Shown in pieces: positions 43,504-54,543 of a stretch of 64,000 bases of DNA. Numbering within the stretch: position 1 is the first letter of the stretch; each line of letters begins with the position of its first letter. Under the pieces are notes generated by a model, which had not been told where the DNA came from, did not search any database, and worked only from the letters and a program-made list of their open reading frames with translations. Both the position numbers and the translations under genes were made by a program. The stretch is from Powellomyces hirtus (lineage: Eukaryota > Chytridiomycota > Chytridiomycetes > Spizellomycetales > Powellomycetaceae): positions 1,984,001 through 2,048,000 of the forward strand of contig JAHLKG010000001.1 of the NCBI GenBank assembly GCA_025526995.1. Reading direction: 5' to 3'.

Positions 43504-44170
43504 ACTAGTCGATCGTCGATGGATGCAGAATGTCAAAACAAAAGGAAGATAGCGACTCTAACATGCTAATCATGCGGATCTTTAAGGAGGAAAAGAAGAC
43601 CAAGATGCGGTCGGTACTGGATGTAGCCAATGGCCAGTCTATACTGTATGTAGGAGGATATTGAATGACGTCGTAACACGTGAGACAAGCAAGTCGAGAT
43701 CTCCTTTCCCATTGCGGAGAGACTTGGCAAGTTGACTGACGGACTGAGTGACGGAGTGAGGGAGGGAATACATTCTTCCTCTATCTATCTCTCCTCTCTT
43801 TCTTGTCTCTTTTCATTCAAAAACACGGTGGATAGATCTAGTACGGATGGATCGCGATCCGCTTTCTCTCATCCTTTTTCTGGGACGCCCTCTGGCTTTG
43901 TCATCCCTTCTCTTTCTCGCTTTCGTTTCCATTGGATCGGCGTTCCATGCATTCGTAGTGTTATCTTCTGCTTTCTTCCTCCTTGCCGCTCCTTTTTTTT
44001 TTATTTTATTCTCCGCTCTCTCTTCGTATATATACTCCAAGTTCCTACACATAGCTGCCGTTATAGACCGTTGCATAGAGAACATCCTTCTACCTTTCAC
44101 CTTGCTTCCCGGTGACTACCTGCACTGACCTGCTGCTCGCAGCCTTTCCCCGCACACCCAAAAACTCGCA

Positions 44171-46015
44171 ATGAACTCCCAGCTCGTCGTCGTCGAACGG
44201 CCCGTCGGCGTCGCCGCCTCAACACCAAACTCAACCGCACTACCCAAATCTTGCTCGCTGATCCTGCCCTACACCGCGTCCACCACCCTCACCCGAAAAG
44301 CCAGCCGCAAGCACAACCAACATTCCTCCCGCAAGGCGCAAACTAGCACGACCAACGTTGCTTTGGCTACCGCGACCGCCAGCACAACTCCCAGCGTCCT
44401 GCACAACTGGTCGGGAATAAATGTCATTGCCAAACGCAGCCAAATTCATACCCCGGAAACCGAAGCCCAGCTTTCCACTCTAATACAGCAACACCCGGCC
44501 GGCAAAGTCTGCGTGATCGGCTCGGCGCTCTCCTACGAGAAGATCGCCTCCATTCCACTCGCCGATCAGTCCGCGATACTGGTTGATTTACGGCACATGG
44601 AGGGTCTGCGCAGGATCACAGACTCCACTGCCGTCTTTGGACCCGCGACAACAATCGACTCGGTCATTCGCATTCTCGGAGAGCACGGCAGAATGCTCCC
44701 ATGCAGCCCTGGCGTTATCGGTATCCAGACCCTTGCCGGCTCCATATCCACCGGCACCCACGGCCAGGGACTGTTCCAGGCCAGCTACGCCGACATTGTC
44801 GTGTCGCTCCGCGTCGTCCTCCCTTCGGGCGAGATCGCCATTGTTGGTGGACCAAGTGCGACTCAACACCCCAACCTGAACCTTGGTGGCGACGACGACG
44901 ACAAGCTGCCGCTGCATGCGTTTGTTACCTCCTGCGGCATGCTCGGCTGCATCACCGAAGTCGAGATTCGAACCGCCCCTCGCCGCATTTTCAGTTGCAC
45001 CAAACTCACTTGCGACCTCACTGACCTGCTTCAAAGCTACGACAAGTGGAACGACACAGTCGAGTTTGTCAAAGTCTGGTGGTTCCCAGAAACCGACCAG
45101 GTACATGTATGGCTCACCGACCCGGCCGATGAAACATCGGCACCGTACCAGGACTTTATCCGCAGCGACAAGAAGAAGCCAGTGGAAGCGGACGTTGCGA
45201 GCTCGGCGCTTAACGACACGGTCCACTTGTACTGCACAGCCATGTCCCACGACACCAAATCATCTCACCCGTCCTCCCCATCCGCCTCCTCATCTCCATC
45301 CATCACCTCCGTCTCTGCTCTCCCATCTCCACCCGCCTCGCCACAACCACAACCACAAGCACTTCCTTCAATACCACAACCCGACGGAGCCACAAGCTCC
45401 ATTGCGCCGCAGTTCCGGACCGTGCGCCGATTCGCGGACGCTCGTGATCTCACCGGTTACCAGGAACAAATATTGACCAAGGGAATACCTGTTCCGCAAG
45501 TCAACTGTGAAATTGCTGTTCCCATCTCACAGTGGCGCGGCGCTACCCTTGCCCTCCGCGAGTGGGCCATGAACAATAAGGGCCGACTTCACTATCCTTT
45601 TATCTACCGAGCCACCGGCAAGTCTCAGGCATGGCTCAACCCGGGGTACACCGAAGCGGTGGTCTACATTGGTCTGCTGGTCTACCTCGCCCCAGACGGC
45701 ACCATCCGACCCGACGGTCTCGACACCATGCGTGAAGTGCAAGCCATCCTCGCCACATTCGGCGGACTTCCGCATTGGGGGAAACATTTCGTGCCGGAGC
45801 TGTACGACTTCTCGCGGGCCTTCCCCAAATGGACCGAGTTTGAGAATCTAAGGGCATCGCTCGACCCGAACAACAGGTTTCTCAGCCCATGGCTCGCAAG
45901 CGTCTTTGGCCCGCGAAACAAGAGCATCCGCCCCGCCATCGCTGCTTCATTGTCTCCACACCACCAGCAATATCAACATCAGCCGCATCAGATTGCGCTC
46001 GCTGCCAGGCTATAG
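44171..46015 (+). CDS. ALO1: FAD-linked sugar-1,4-lactone oxidase (ALO family)
   Basis: An intronless frame encodes 614 residues. After a variable N-terminus comes a PCMH-type FAD domain: GKVCVIGSALSYEKIASIPL near 115-135, SPGVIGIQTLAGSISTGTHG at 180-200 and the LGGD segment. The C-terminal ALO domain has EIAVPISQWRGA, LHYPFIYRATG, and the ending GGLPHWGKHF...FSRAFPKW...LDPNNRFLSPWL, as in D-arabinono-1,4-lactone oxidase. That enzyme makes erythroascorbate at mitochondria. In yeast ALO a His in the GxGHS motif binds FAD covalently; here the matching position is Leu (GSALS), as in plant galactonolactone dehydrogenase (GSGLS), so FAD is probably non-covalent. A Ser/Pro/Gln-rich insert at about 365-410 splits the substrate domain. 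Substrate is not determinable. Confidence 0.88.
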   Translation: MNSQLVVVERPVGVAASTPNSTALPKSCSLILPYTASTTLTRKASRKHNQHSSRKAQTSTTNVALATATASTTPSVLHNWSGINVIAKRSQIHTPETEAQLSTLIQQHPAGKVCVIGSALSYEKIASIPLADQSAILVDLRHMEGLRRITDSTAVFGPATTIDSVIRILGEHGRMLPCSPGVIGIQTLAGSISTGTHGQGLFQASYADIVVSLRVVLPSGEIAIVGGPSATQHPNLNLGGDDDDKLPLHAFVTSCGMLGCITEVEIRTAPRRIFSCTKLTCDLTDLLQSYDKWNDTVEFVKVWWFPETDQVHVWLTDPADETSAPYQDFIRSDKKKPVEADVASSALNDTVHLYCTAMSHDTKSSHPSSPSASSSPSITSVSALPSPPASPQPQPQALPSIPQPDGATSSIAPQFRTVRRFADARDLTGYQEQILTKGIPVPQVNCEIAVPISQWRGATLALREWAMNNKGRLHYPFIYRATGKSQAWLNPGYTEAVVYIGLLVYLAPDGTIRPDGLDTMREVQAILATFGGLPHWGKHFVPELYDFSRAFPKWTEFENLRASLDPNNRFLSPWLASVFGPRNKSIRPAIAASLSPHHQQYQHQPHQIALAARL

Positions 46016-46599
46016 ATCGCTCACACATGACCCATTCATTGTGATTCCCTTTTCTCCATCTTTCTGTAATATTCTTTTGGATTGGTATATGCACCCAATC
46101 CTCTGCCCTTCCGTGCATGTGCGCAACGTCGCACGTCCAATCCCCATTGCATGGTTTTTGATTTATGTTAATTATAAAATATCTGCTGTGACACTTGACA
46201 AAGTCAATATGAGCGAGTGAAGGGAATGAAGTGGTTTGTGACGCTTTCTTTGCGGGGAAATGGCCCCCCTTTATATGGGATGGAGGCGGAACGCGCGCTT
46301 CCTTCGCGCTTTCGGACGACGTGCGAAATTGCCTCCCCCCTCCTCCTTCCAACCTTGCATATCAACCCTTGCTCCATCGTGGAAATTCAGACGTTGTCGC
46401 CCGCATGCTTCTGTCTCAGAACCGAGTGCGATAAGGTATACATGCAGACGCTAGGAGAGTGGTAGGGATTCCGTCTCTTGTGCTCTCTGCTCTCGATGCG
46501 CAAGCCGAATTGCCTTGTTACATGCAAATAAATGTCGCGTTGTTCCCAGTCGTGGTGATGGTGGCTGACCTTTGTTTTCACTCGCAGGCGCGAGAAAAA
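46016..46599. other. Intergenic, promoter of the Ste50-like gene
   Basis: A 584-bp spacer. The Ste50-like frame stays open back to about 46459, and an acceptor-like CACTCGCAG ends at 46587, so an untranslated or short coding first exon may lie here. Confidence 0.45.
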
Positions 46600-48066
46600 A
46601 TGATACCAATCCAGTTTCCTGTCACCATAGAACAAGTGTCAGAATGGCTTGGATCCCTAGGATATGATGTCTACCAAGAAACCTTCAGAAGTAAGCGTCG
46701 CCATTCAAATGTTCCCACGTTTGCCTTTCCGAGGTGCTCATGAGACTTTTCCCAGGCAATGATGTCACTGGAGAGGTTCTCCTTCGTGCCGACCATTATT
46801 TGTTGAAAGAGCTCGGGGTGGTTTCCGTCGGGCATCGGATACACATGTTGCGAGCCATCTACACGCTGAAAATCAACCTGGGAATTCCGTTTGAGGATGG
46901 CGACTACGTGTATGATGAAATCTCAGGTAACGCGCAGCATGTGCGGCGGTGAGATCAACACGGCCTCTGACCTGCTTCCCATTCATTCAGACACATCTGG
47001 ATCGCTTGAACAGATGAAAATAAAAGTTGTCATCCATCAACAAAGTAAGCACTGACTTGTGATTTGCGAAAGTTCTCATGAGTCATTGACGCTTTGCGCC
47101 GTTAGACAACGTCATTCAAAAGCTGAATACCGACATTGAAGGATTATCAGCGGAACTTGGAAAGTTGAAAGACGAACTTTCTCCAATCTGGGAGTTTCTT
47201 AAAGATTATCAGGTGACTATGTCCGACAACGTTATAAGTGAGAACACCTACTTACGCTTTCCATAACAGGATGTCGAACAGAAAGGTCTGTCGAACCAGG
47301 GCACCTTGAAGGGCAAACTATTCAGCATTCCATCTGCAGCTAAAGACATGGTGAAGCGTTCCAACACAACTGGTGCACCGGTATGTTCATATCACGCCCT
47401 TCACAGTACCCGAATTTGTCTTTAACCAGCATCATATTGCAGGCTCAAACGCTTTCAGCCATGCGAGTGTACACGGACAGTAAGCTCAACCGGGAAAACG
47501 AACCTTACAAGACGGTTCAACTGTCGTACCAAGACACAATCGTGGAGATCATCCCTGAAGTATTGCGAAAGTACAAGATTCAGGACGATTGGCAAAACTA
47601 CGCGCTGGTTATGCGAGACCGAGCGGCCAAGGTGGAAAGATCGCTGGGCATGGACGAAAAGCCGCTTCGGATTTTGCAGGACAACAGAAACGCGCGCTTT
47701 GTGCTCAAGCACTTGAAGCTGGTCCCACCACCAACATTGCAGCGAGTAGGTGACCTGGCCGCCGCCACCGGTGCGGGCAATATTGAGGGATCACCAGCAG
47801 TAGCTGTATATGAGTACAATGCAACGCTACCGGATGAACTGAACGTCATGATTGGGGATCGCTTCAACATTATCTCGCGCCGCGAAGGTTGGTGCGTGGC
47901 TACCACGGTTACTTCCTCCCAGGAAAAGGACGGAAAGACGGGCTGGGTCCCAGCAGGCTGTTTGAGAGAACTGGAAAACATCGAAATGGGGACTTTGGCG
48001 GCGCAGTCCTATGCAACAATTGATAGTAAAAGAAGCAGCAATTCGATGCTGGACTCATCGGATTGA
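46600..48066 (+). CDS. STE50: SAM-RA-SH3 adaptor, Ste50 homologue
   Basis: Exons 46600-46690, 46756-46926, 46991-47044, 47106-47212, 47270-47380 and 47443-48066 give 385 residues. A SAM domain (about 1-70: VSEWLGSLGYDVYQETF to LGVVSVGHRIHMLRAI) is followed by a coiled coil (about 107-142). A Ras-association domain comes next (about 184-272, with LSYQDTIVEIIPEVLRKYKI). An SH3 domain ends the protein (about 296-355: AVAVYEYNATLPDELNVMIGD to KTGWVPAGCL). Ste50 in yeast has SAM and RA and links Cdc42/Ras to the MAPKKK Ste11; basidiomycete relatives such as Ubc2 add SH3 domains. So a MAP-kinase scaffold is likely. The start is uncertain: an upstream exon is possible. Confidence 0.9.
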
Positions 48067-48356
48067 GAGATTTTGGACCTATTCCTCATCTCGGCTACTC
48101 CCCTCGGTCAGCCAAAGCAACCGTCTCAACGCCTGAACAAACTTCCTGGGTCGCGGCCGTCCAAACACCAAATCAGTCGTTCCATGCTGAGAACCCTGTA
48201 TATCTTTATTTTTTATCTTTATTTTAAATATTTTGTGATGCGTATGATATATACGAAGGCTAGGCACACAGCGATGTAAATAAATAGCTAACTAGAACCC
48301 AAACTAACTGTACCGTGGGGTGAGAACAGAGGAATTTGTACCGTTGTTTTAAACTT

Positions 48357-50303
48357 TCACCATCGCGTGCTCCTGTAATTTTTCAAGAAGCAACCCCACA
48401 GCTTCTCCTCTCCGCGTACGCCAACGAGAACCGGGTCTAGCACACGCATGGCGGCGTCCCACTCGTCCAACGGCGGCGGGGCCTGTTCGCGCTTGTGCCA
48501 TTGATCAACGGGATTCTCGTCGGTAATCCAGCCGGTATCAACCGCAGTCATAAAGATGTTGATTGCGGCCAGACCGGCAGAGGCCGTGCGGGTCATCATG
48601 TTGAGTGCAGCCTTGGCCATATTTGTATGCGGATGGAAAACCGTCTTGTTTCGGTAAAACTGGCCTTCCATCGCAGAGACGTTGACAATGAACTTGTCAA
48701 AATCGCCAACGGCGCCATCCAACCGGCCGGTACGCGCCATCAGCGGCTTGAGCTCCGAGATGAGGACCCAGGGCGCAAACGTGTTGATGACATGGCATTC
48801 CATCATCTCGACCGAGCTGATGTCCCCAAGCTCCATCGTCCACGAGTTTTCCCGGCGCAGATCCAGCTGCTGGTCGTCGCGGTCGTATAGGCCAGGCGGA
48901 AATTCTTGCACTTTGGAGACTTGAGTGTCGCTCTCCAGGACGGCGAGTTGGGACAAGGCGGCTGATACATTCACGTCCTGTAAATGCGCCGTGGCTTGTT
49001 TGGCCGCGAGCGCTACACCGAGCCCGACCTTTTCCGGCGAACCGTCCGTGGTTGTCGTGGCTTCCACCTCGGCCGCTTCCGCAGATGTGAGAGCCGCCCC
49101 ACCGCCGTGACCAAACACGTAACCCCCGTGTCGCGCCCTGTAAACATCCACAACGTCGACAATGCGGCGGACCTGCTCCGAGATGCCGCCGGCTTCGCCC
49201 GCAATCAAATGTTCGTAGTAGGCTGGTGGCTTGCGCACCGTCTGCGCCGCATTGTTGATGATCACGTCCAGACGCGAGTAGCGCTCCTGCACGTGCCGGC
49301 AAAAGTGGTGAAGCATAGGAATGTCTCGGAAATCGAGCCCGTACACGGCCAAGCGACCGGTAAATGCCTCGAAATCAGGTTCACGCGCAAACCGGTTGGC
49401 GGCATCGTGCGGGAATCGCGTGGTGACTAATACGGTCGCTCCCATGCGTAGCAGCTTGAGTGCGATGGCGTATCCGATCTGATCATATATAAGTTTGTAA
49501 GTCTCCCTGCGTAAAAGGCGAGGGTAGGATATATGCTGCAAACTGTTGAACTCACTTTGACTCGAGCACCCGTCACAATGCAGACACGGCCATGCATATC
49601 CGCCGTCGAGAACCGCTTCTTAAAATTAAACTCTGCGCACGACGGACACATCTGGTCGTAAAAGTGGTGCAGATCGCGGAACAGTGTGCCGCAAACGTGA
49701 CAGGAGCGGTGGTACATTAGCTTGCGAGATGCCGGCAGTGCTCCGTCTTTGGCGTCCGCCGCGCCTTCTTCAATGGGATTCTCCTTCTGGACGTCTTCCA
49801 TCACAACGTCCTCGACAGCCGCAATTTCTGGGATCAGCTTCTGATCTTCTTCGGCAGCGAACGCCTCGTTGGCCTCGCTTGTCCCTATCCGCGGCGGCAT
49901 CGGTATGTCGACACCTTTCATTACACGCATCAACATCATTAGCATTCCAGTCCGATTCAAAAGGAAAAAAGAGCTCCTATTTGTTCCTCGCTCGCCACTC
50001 ACTTCCGCCAAGGTACCCAACCATTTTGACTTTGCGCATTTGTCGGATGCCGGCAACCGCCAAGATTTCGCTGTCATGGTCCTTCTTGGCTTGCTTCTTC
50101 CGCCTGCGCTTGTCTTTGAATTCCTCATTGGTAGGAAGCATCGCGCGCCGGGCCAGGCTGAACAGGTTCGCAATGTCCGGATTGTCCCTCGCATGTCGCA
50201 TGTACTCGTCATTATCCACGTAGAGCTGGAATATCTTGGTGGCCGCTGCGAGCTCATCGGCTGTGTAAAAGTCCGTCCATGGTGGTATCACTGGTGGTGC
50301 CAT
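48357..50303 (-). CDS. Zinc-ribbon and short-chain dehydrogenase fusion protein
   Basis: Exons 50303-50003, 49914-49556 and 49478-48357 give 593 residues. The N-terminal 100 residues are helical and basic (KDKRRRKKQAKK). A C-x2-C ... C-x2-C knuckle (SCHVCGTLF, MCPSCAEF) at about 185-210 immediately precedes a Rossmann domain opening GRVCIVTGARVKIGYAIAL, with VIINNAAQTVRKPP and NVSAMEG. Where classical SDRs have YxxxK, this one has TNMAK within HPHTNMAKAALNMMTRT, so the catalytic tyrosine is replaced by threonine. A segment rich in Ala/Gly/Glu is inserted after the NNAAQ region. It is probably an NAD(P)-binding oxidoreductase or a non-catalytic relative; substrate unknown. The start may also lie upstream, since the frame is open to 50438. 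Confidence 0.85.
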
Positions 50304-51692
50304 ATTCGTTTGGCCCCTGTACTCTCTTCTTATGAACGAGGATGCGCCCGGAAAACAAAGTATGTCACAGAAGTAAAAAGAAAACAGGAGAGACGACACT
50401 ACGGAGCCCTTTCTCGTAAGCAGCAAGCCACAATCCATCCGTTCTTATTCACATTGCAATGCAATTGAGGTTTAGGTTACAACATGAACAAATCGTCACC
50501 AAAAAATAAACGTGGAACCATGTAAAAAAAAAGCTGCATTGTTATTTTTCTTCGCATGAGTTGGCCCGCTCGAAGCAGCCCATACAGCACATATTCACAT
50601 GTTTGGATGGATGAGGTTTCTTCGTGTCACTCCCTCGGAATACTGCGGGGGGACACGTTCTTCTCATGTGCATGTCGAGCGTATTTGGACTATTTCGTCT
50701 CCTAATGAGCATTGCCAAGCCTGGTGACAATAGGAGGTTAACGAGAGAAGAAGCCATTATGGCTTCAGTTGAGAGTTGCCTGATGATTATACATTTGTTC
50801 TACTAAACGGGGTTGAGCAAGCATAGGGAATTGCGCATGCAGGTTGTCTGCCGCTGCATTCATTGAGAGACCATCTATAATCATCCTTTCCTTCTTGGCT
50901 GTCCGTGGTAATTTGCAAAATTGTCCAAAGCTACTGCACCTGACGCCCAATGGCTACCCTTTATTAGTCATGATATCATGATGATCCGACTAGATTGTCC
51001 GAGCCGTTCCGTGAGGTGACTGTTCTCAACGACCAGCGCTCCCGACTCTGAGTGTATGGAATCCTGTATTCTGCACAACGTGTTTTGGAGTACAAAGAAG
51101 GAAAGGCATCGACCGCATATGGGTGTTGGCCTGAAAACTCCGCGATCACACAGAGTTCACACTCAGCGGGTGGTATCAAAGTCGCGGGAAGAGGAAAGCG
51201 GCCGTCAATGCCATCCCCAATTCGGAATTCTGGGATACATTTTAGCGTATCTTTTGTCTGGGCTGACGGGAGGTGACATGGGACGTAGCCGCAAGGAGGA
51301 TCCCGCTGTTTCGAATGGAACACCTTCTGCACCACGGGGGTTGTGGCGGGGTCAGGCGCGCCACGAGTTTTTACGCGCAACCCACCCAGCGCGCGGGGGG
51401 ATATCCTTCTTTCGGCCGTGTGAGCCACGTTCGTGGTGAACCACAAGGATCACCCACCAGACCTCCCCGGGGTTGCCCGTTTCCACTCTCGTAGGAACGT
51501 GTACCTACTACAATTACACTGTACCGCACATGGCCGATCAATTGCTCTGCTGCTGATCAGCCGCAAGGGAATTGAGGAATTGTGGGGAAAGAAGTCACCA
51601 AATGCGTCCTGTATAAAGAGGTCGGACGGGAAACCTCGTCTCATTTTTACTGCAACCCAGTTCTCCTGTTTTGTTTTCACGGTCCTCCAGTC
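50304..51692. other. Intergenic stretch without a recognisable gene
   Basis: A 1.39 kb divergent spacer with A-rich text near 50500-50535. Frames such as 50976-51446 (minus) and 51056-51439 (plus) overlap each other and show no domains. A TATAAAG element lies at about 51611-51617, some 80 bp before the nuclease start. Confidence 0.5.
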
Positions 51693-53003
51693 ATGAGATT
51701 GAGCGTTTCCCTGTCTTTGATTGCTGCTGGTGCGGTTGGCCAGGTCGCGGCTTGGGGTGGCGAAGGCCACAAGGTAAGCAATCAAATTGCAATACTCCGC
51801 TCCCGCTGCGCCGGTTTCCCGAACTGACAGGATATAACCCTTTCCTAGGTCATTGGCTCTCTCGCTGCCAGCCTTGTCAAGCCCGCCACGCTCTCCAAGA
51901 TCCAATCGATCTTGAAGTCTGGGGAGACTCTGAAATCTGTCGGCTCCTGGGCCGACCAGGTCAAGAGCCAACGGGGCAACGGCGTGTGGCATTACATCGA
52001 CGTCAACAACGGCGCGAACCCAATACTGGACCCCACCAATGCCAAAGGCACCTGTACTCCCAACCTGGCTCGAGACTGCAACGGTGTCGGCAATGCCGCT
52101 TGCATTGTGCCCGTGATCAGCCAACAAGGAGAAATCCTCGAGGGTGCCTGCTCTGGCTCTCCTACCACCCAACAGGCCGAAGCCATCAAGTACCTCGTCC
52201 ACTTTGTCGGTGACATTGTCCAGCCTCTCCACGCTTGCGGTTACATGCGCGGTGGAAACGAGAACAAGGTCGCCCGGTTCGACAACCAGGTCGCCACCCA
52301 GTACGGTGACATGCAGATGCACTGGATCTGGGACAGCTCCATCCTCGTCAAGAACATGGGGGGCAAAACCACCCCCAAGGGCCAGTCCGTCACCGCAGCC
52401 CAAGTCGATGCGTACATCGTCAAGATGCTCAATCGTATCAAGACCGGTGACCTCAAGTCCAAGGCCGCTGCCTGGTCGCAGTGCAACAAGCCAGATGCCG
52501 GCACCACCGAGCGTTGCCCCTTCGAATGGGCCACTGACTCTGCCGCTCTCGGATGCTCCTCAGTCTACAACGGTTACGACCCTACCGCTGACCTTGGTGG
52601 TGCTTACTACAACAAGTACAGCTCTCTTGTCGACACTCAAATCGCCAAGGGTGGTATCCGTCTTGCCGCTTACCTCGACGAAGTTCTCGCCTGCAAGGGT
52701 TCCGGAGGCCCTTCTACCCCTACCGACCCTGAGGACCCTGAGGAACCCACCCCCAACCCCAGCGAAACCTGCCCCGACGCCGAGTTCTCCAATTTCCTTA
52801 GGATCGACGGTCTCTACAACGCCTGCTGCACCAAGGGTACCAACACCTCCGGCAAGACGTGGACCTACCGCTGCTGCACGGGTCCCAAGAACCTCCCCCC
52901 CTACAACAAGTGTGGTTCCAACGGTGATGGATACAAGAGGACCAGCAACAACGGCCCATACCCTAAGGGCAAGCCAACTTTGCAGCGCAGGCGCAGCATT
53001 TAA
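51693..53003 (+). CDS. Secreted S1/P1-type nuclease with cysteine-rich tail
   Basis: Exons 51693-51773 and 51849-53003 give 411 residues. A signal peptide (MRLSVSLSLIAAGAVGQVAA) should be cut just before Trp of WGGEGHK, making Trp the N-terminal zinc ligand as in P1 nuclease. The remaining ligands of the trinuclear zinc site are visible: H of WGGEGHK, SWAD, WHYID, HFVGDIVQPLHA and MHWIWDS. The enzyme would cut single-stranded DNA and RNA outside the cell for phosphate and nucleoside uptake. After the catalytic domain (about residue 300) come a Pro/Thr linker with TDPEDPEEPTPNPSE and a tail of about 65 residues with seven cysteines, including the pairs ACC and RCC. S1/P1 nucleases usually end without such a domain. 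Confidence 0.95.
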
Positions 53004-53346
53004 TTGAGTTTCTCATGTATATAGTAGTTTAGAAGGACTGACCCATAGAAACGAAGGCGATTCTTCCAGACCTTCTTTCGTTTTTGCTCGTACAAATCAT
53101 AGAATACCATATGTCTTTTGTCCATAAAATTCCGATTCTTTCACGCACTTTACGATTTTCCTTGGACCGCTGGCATCTAAGAACGCACAAGACTTGCTGA
53201 GAAGCATTTCGTATGTAACTGGCCAGATGCTGTTCAATTATAAGGACTAAATCAACATTCTATGCCTCTACGCTACTCGCACAAAAGATCTATAAGCCAT
53301 GTGTGCGACGGTCAGGATGGGTCATTCCAGATTACCAGCAATTGCT
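53004..53346. other. Convergent intergenic region
   Basis: A 343-bp spacer between the nuclease and LYAR stops. No feature is seen. Confidence 0.5.
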
Positions 53347-54325
53347 CTAGAACTTAAGGGAAGCTACTCCATCAGCAAACACGATCTTGACATTCTCGTC
53401 AAACGCCTCAACAATGGCCTGTTCCGTGGTGTCGGCTGAGCCTTTAGTCAAACGCTTGACGACTTTGGAGCGAAGTTCGGCGAGCGTGACTTCCGGGTTC
53501 TACGTACAGCAAGAAACACATCAGAACGATACGAATGATCCGGATGCCCGGTCCGGTTTACCTTCTTGAGGACTTTGTTGATGGCAGATGGTATGTCGGC
53601 AGAAACGGTAACCTCCTTGGTGGCCACTATGATCTTTTCTCTGGCATCTTTGCCCTTCTTTGATTTCTTCGTCTTCTTCGTTTCGGTCGCCACACCGGCC
53701 TCTGATTCCTTTTCTTCCTCACGAGCACGCTTGTCACCGGTGCCAGTAGCGGCCTCTGCTTTCTTAATCTGGTCGATCAAAGATTCTGTCGGTAGTGGTT
53801 TGGCGATGTTTTCGGCAGCTGCAACTAGCTTCGCTTGCTGCTGTTGTTGTTGTTGTGCATTTCCATTTTTGGCATTGTTGGTTCCATTCTTCTTAGGACC
53901 TTTGTAAAGTGCGCCTTGGTATTTCTCGGCTTCCGATATGCAGCTGGTGTGGGCACGGTACTGTAAACAAGAAGCCAACTTAATAGCAGGTCTCCCACCA
54001 GTGGTACATACAAAAAGTAAAACATACGTCCGTTCCTTGAAATGTGACTGAGCAGTCTATACATACGAACATACAAACAGTCAGAGCAGAGTCAGAGGAC
54101 ACAGAGACAAATGACGTACTGCAGGATTGAGAGTTACATACCGATACAACTGAATTGCGCATAGTGGCACCGGTAAGTGTGCTGGTCAAGCTTGGCTTTC
54201 TTCAGTGTCTCTTGACACGACTCGCTATAATGAGAAGCAGCAGAGAATGTCAGAGGTCATTGAACGATATCCGAACAAGTTATTGAGTCAGCTATTTGCG
54301 TATCGTACCATACAAAGGAGACCAT
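53347..54325 (-). CDS. LYAR: LYAR-type C2HC zinc-finger nucleolar protein
   Basis: Exons 54325-54309, 54224-54142, 54056-54028, 53960-53562 and 53499-53347 give 226 residues. The finger region begins MVSFVCESCQETLKKAKLDQH and continues through FSCIDCSVTFQGTDYRAHTSC, ISEAEKYQGALYKG, which is the classic LYAR start. A Gln run, a helical part with PLPTESLIDQIKK and a Lys-rich nuclear/nucleolar signal (KKTKKSKKGKD) follow. The C-terminal domain (VTLAELRSKVVKRL ... IVFADGVASLKF) matches the LYAR/UCC1-type winged end. LYAR acts in nucleolar pre-rRNA processing. The first coding exon is 17 nt and the third 29 nt, so no single frame shows the finger. Confidence 0.92.
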
Positions 54326-54543
54326 TTTGAGTAGTGGGGATGCTGTGAATTCCCGTTTTCTATTTTTCTTTTTTGTTTTGGAAAACGACCGGCGCGAGTT
54401 TAGAAAGTGAAAACGCGACCAGCGACTGATATTAAATTTATCTAGATTTGGACGAGTCAAAGTCGACAGCTGCTACCCCACGTTTTCTCACTACTTTTTC
54501 CCAATACTTTTCCCTTGCAATTGTCTCTGCGTACACGGTTATA
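54326..54543. promoter_or_regulatory. Shared divergent promoter, LYAR / SET-bromodomain gene
   Basis: These 218 bp separate two divergent nuclear-protein genes. The region is T-rich near 54355-54380; no clear TATA box is seen. Confidence 0.4.

Larger units (their letters stand above)
42685..44170. other. Divergent intergenic region with G-tract and tandem repeat
   Basis: This 1.49 kb spacer separates the CCCH gene from the lactone oxidase gene. It contains a 20-nt G run, a perfect 20-bp tandem duplication, and a long pyrimidine-rich leader before 44171. Open frames such as 43732-44115 look like pyrimidine-tract artefacts. Confidence 0.5.

Noticed and set aside
46459..46599. Upstream in-frame extension of the Ste50-like gene
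   Set aside because: Hydrophobic, unlike SAM N-termini, and contains an intron-acceptor-like CACTCGCAG just before the chosen ATG.
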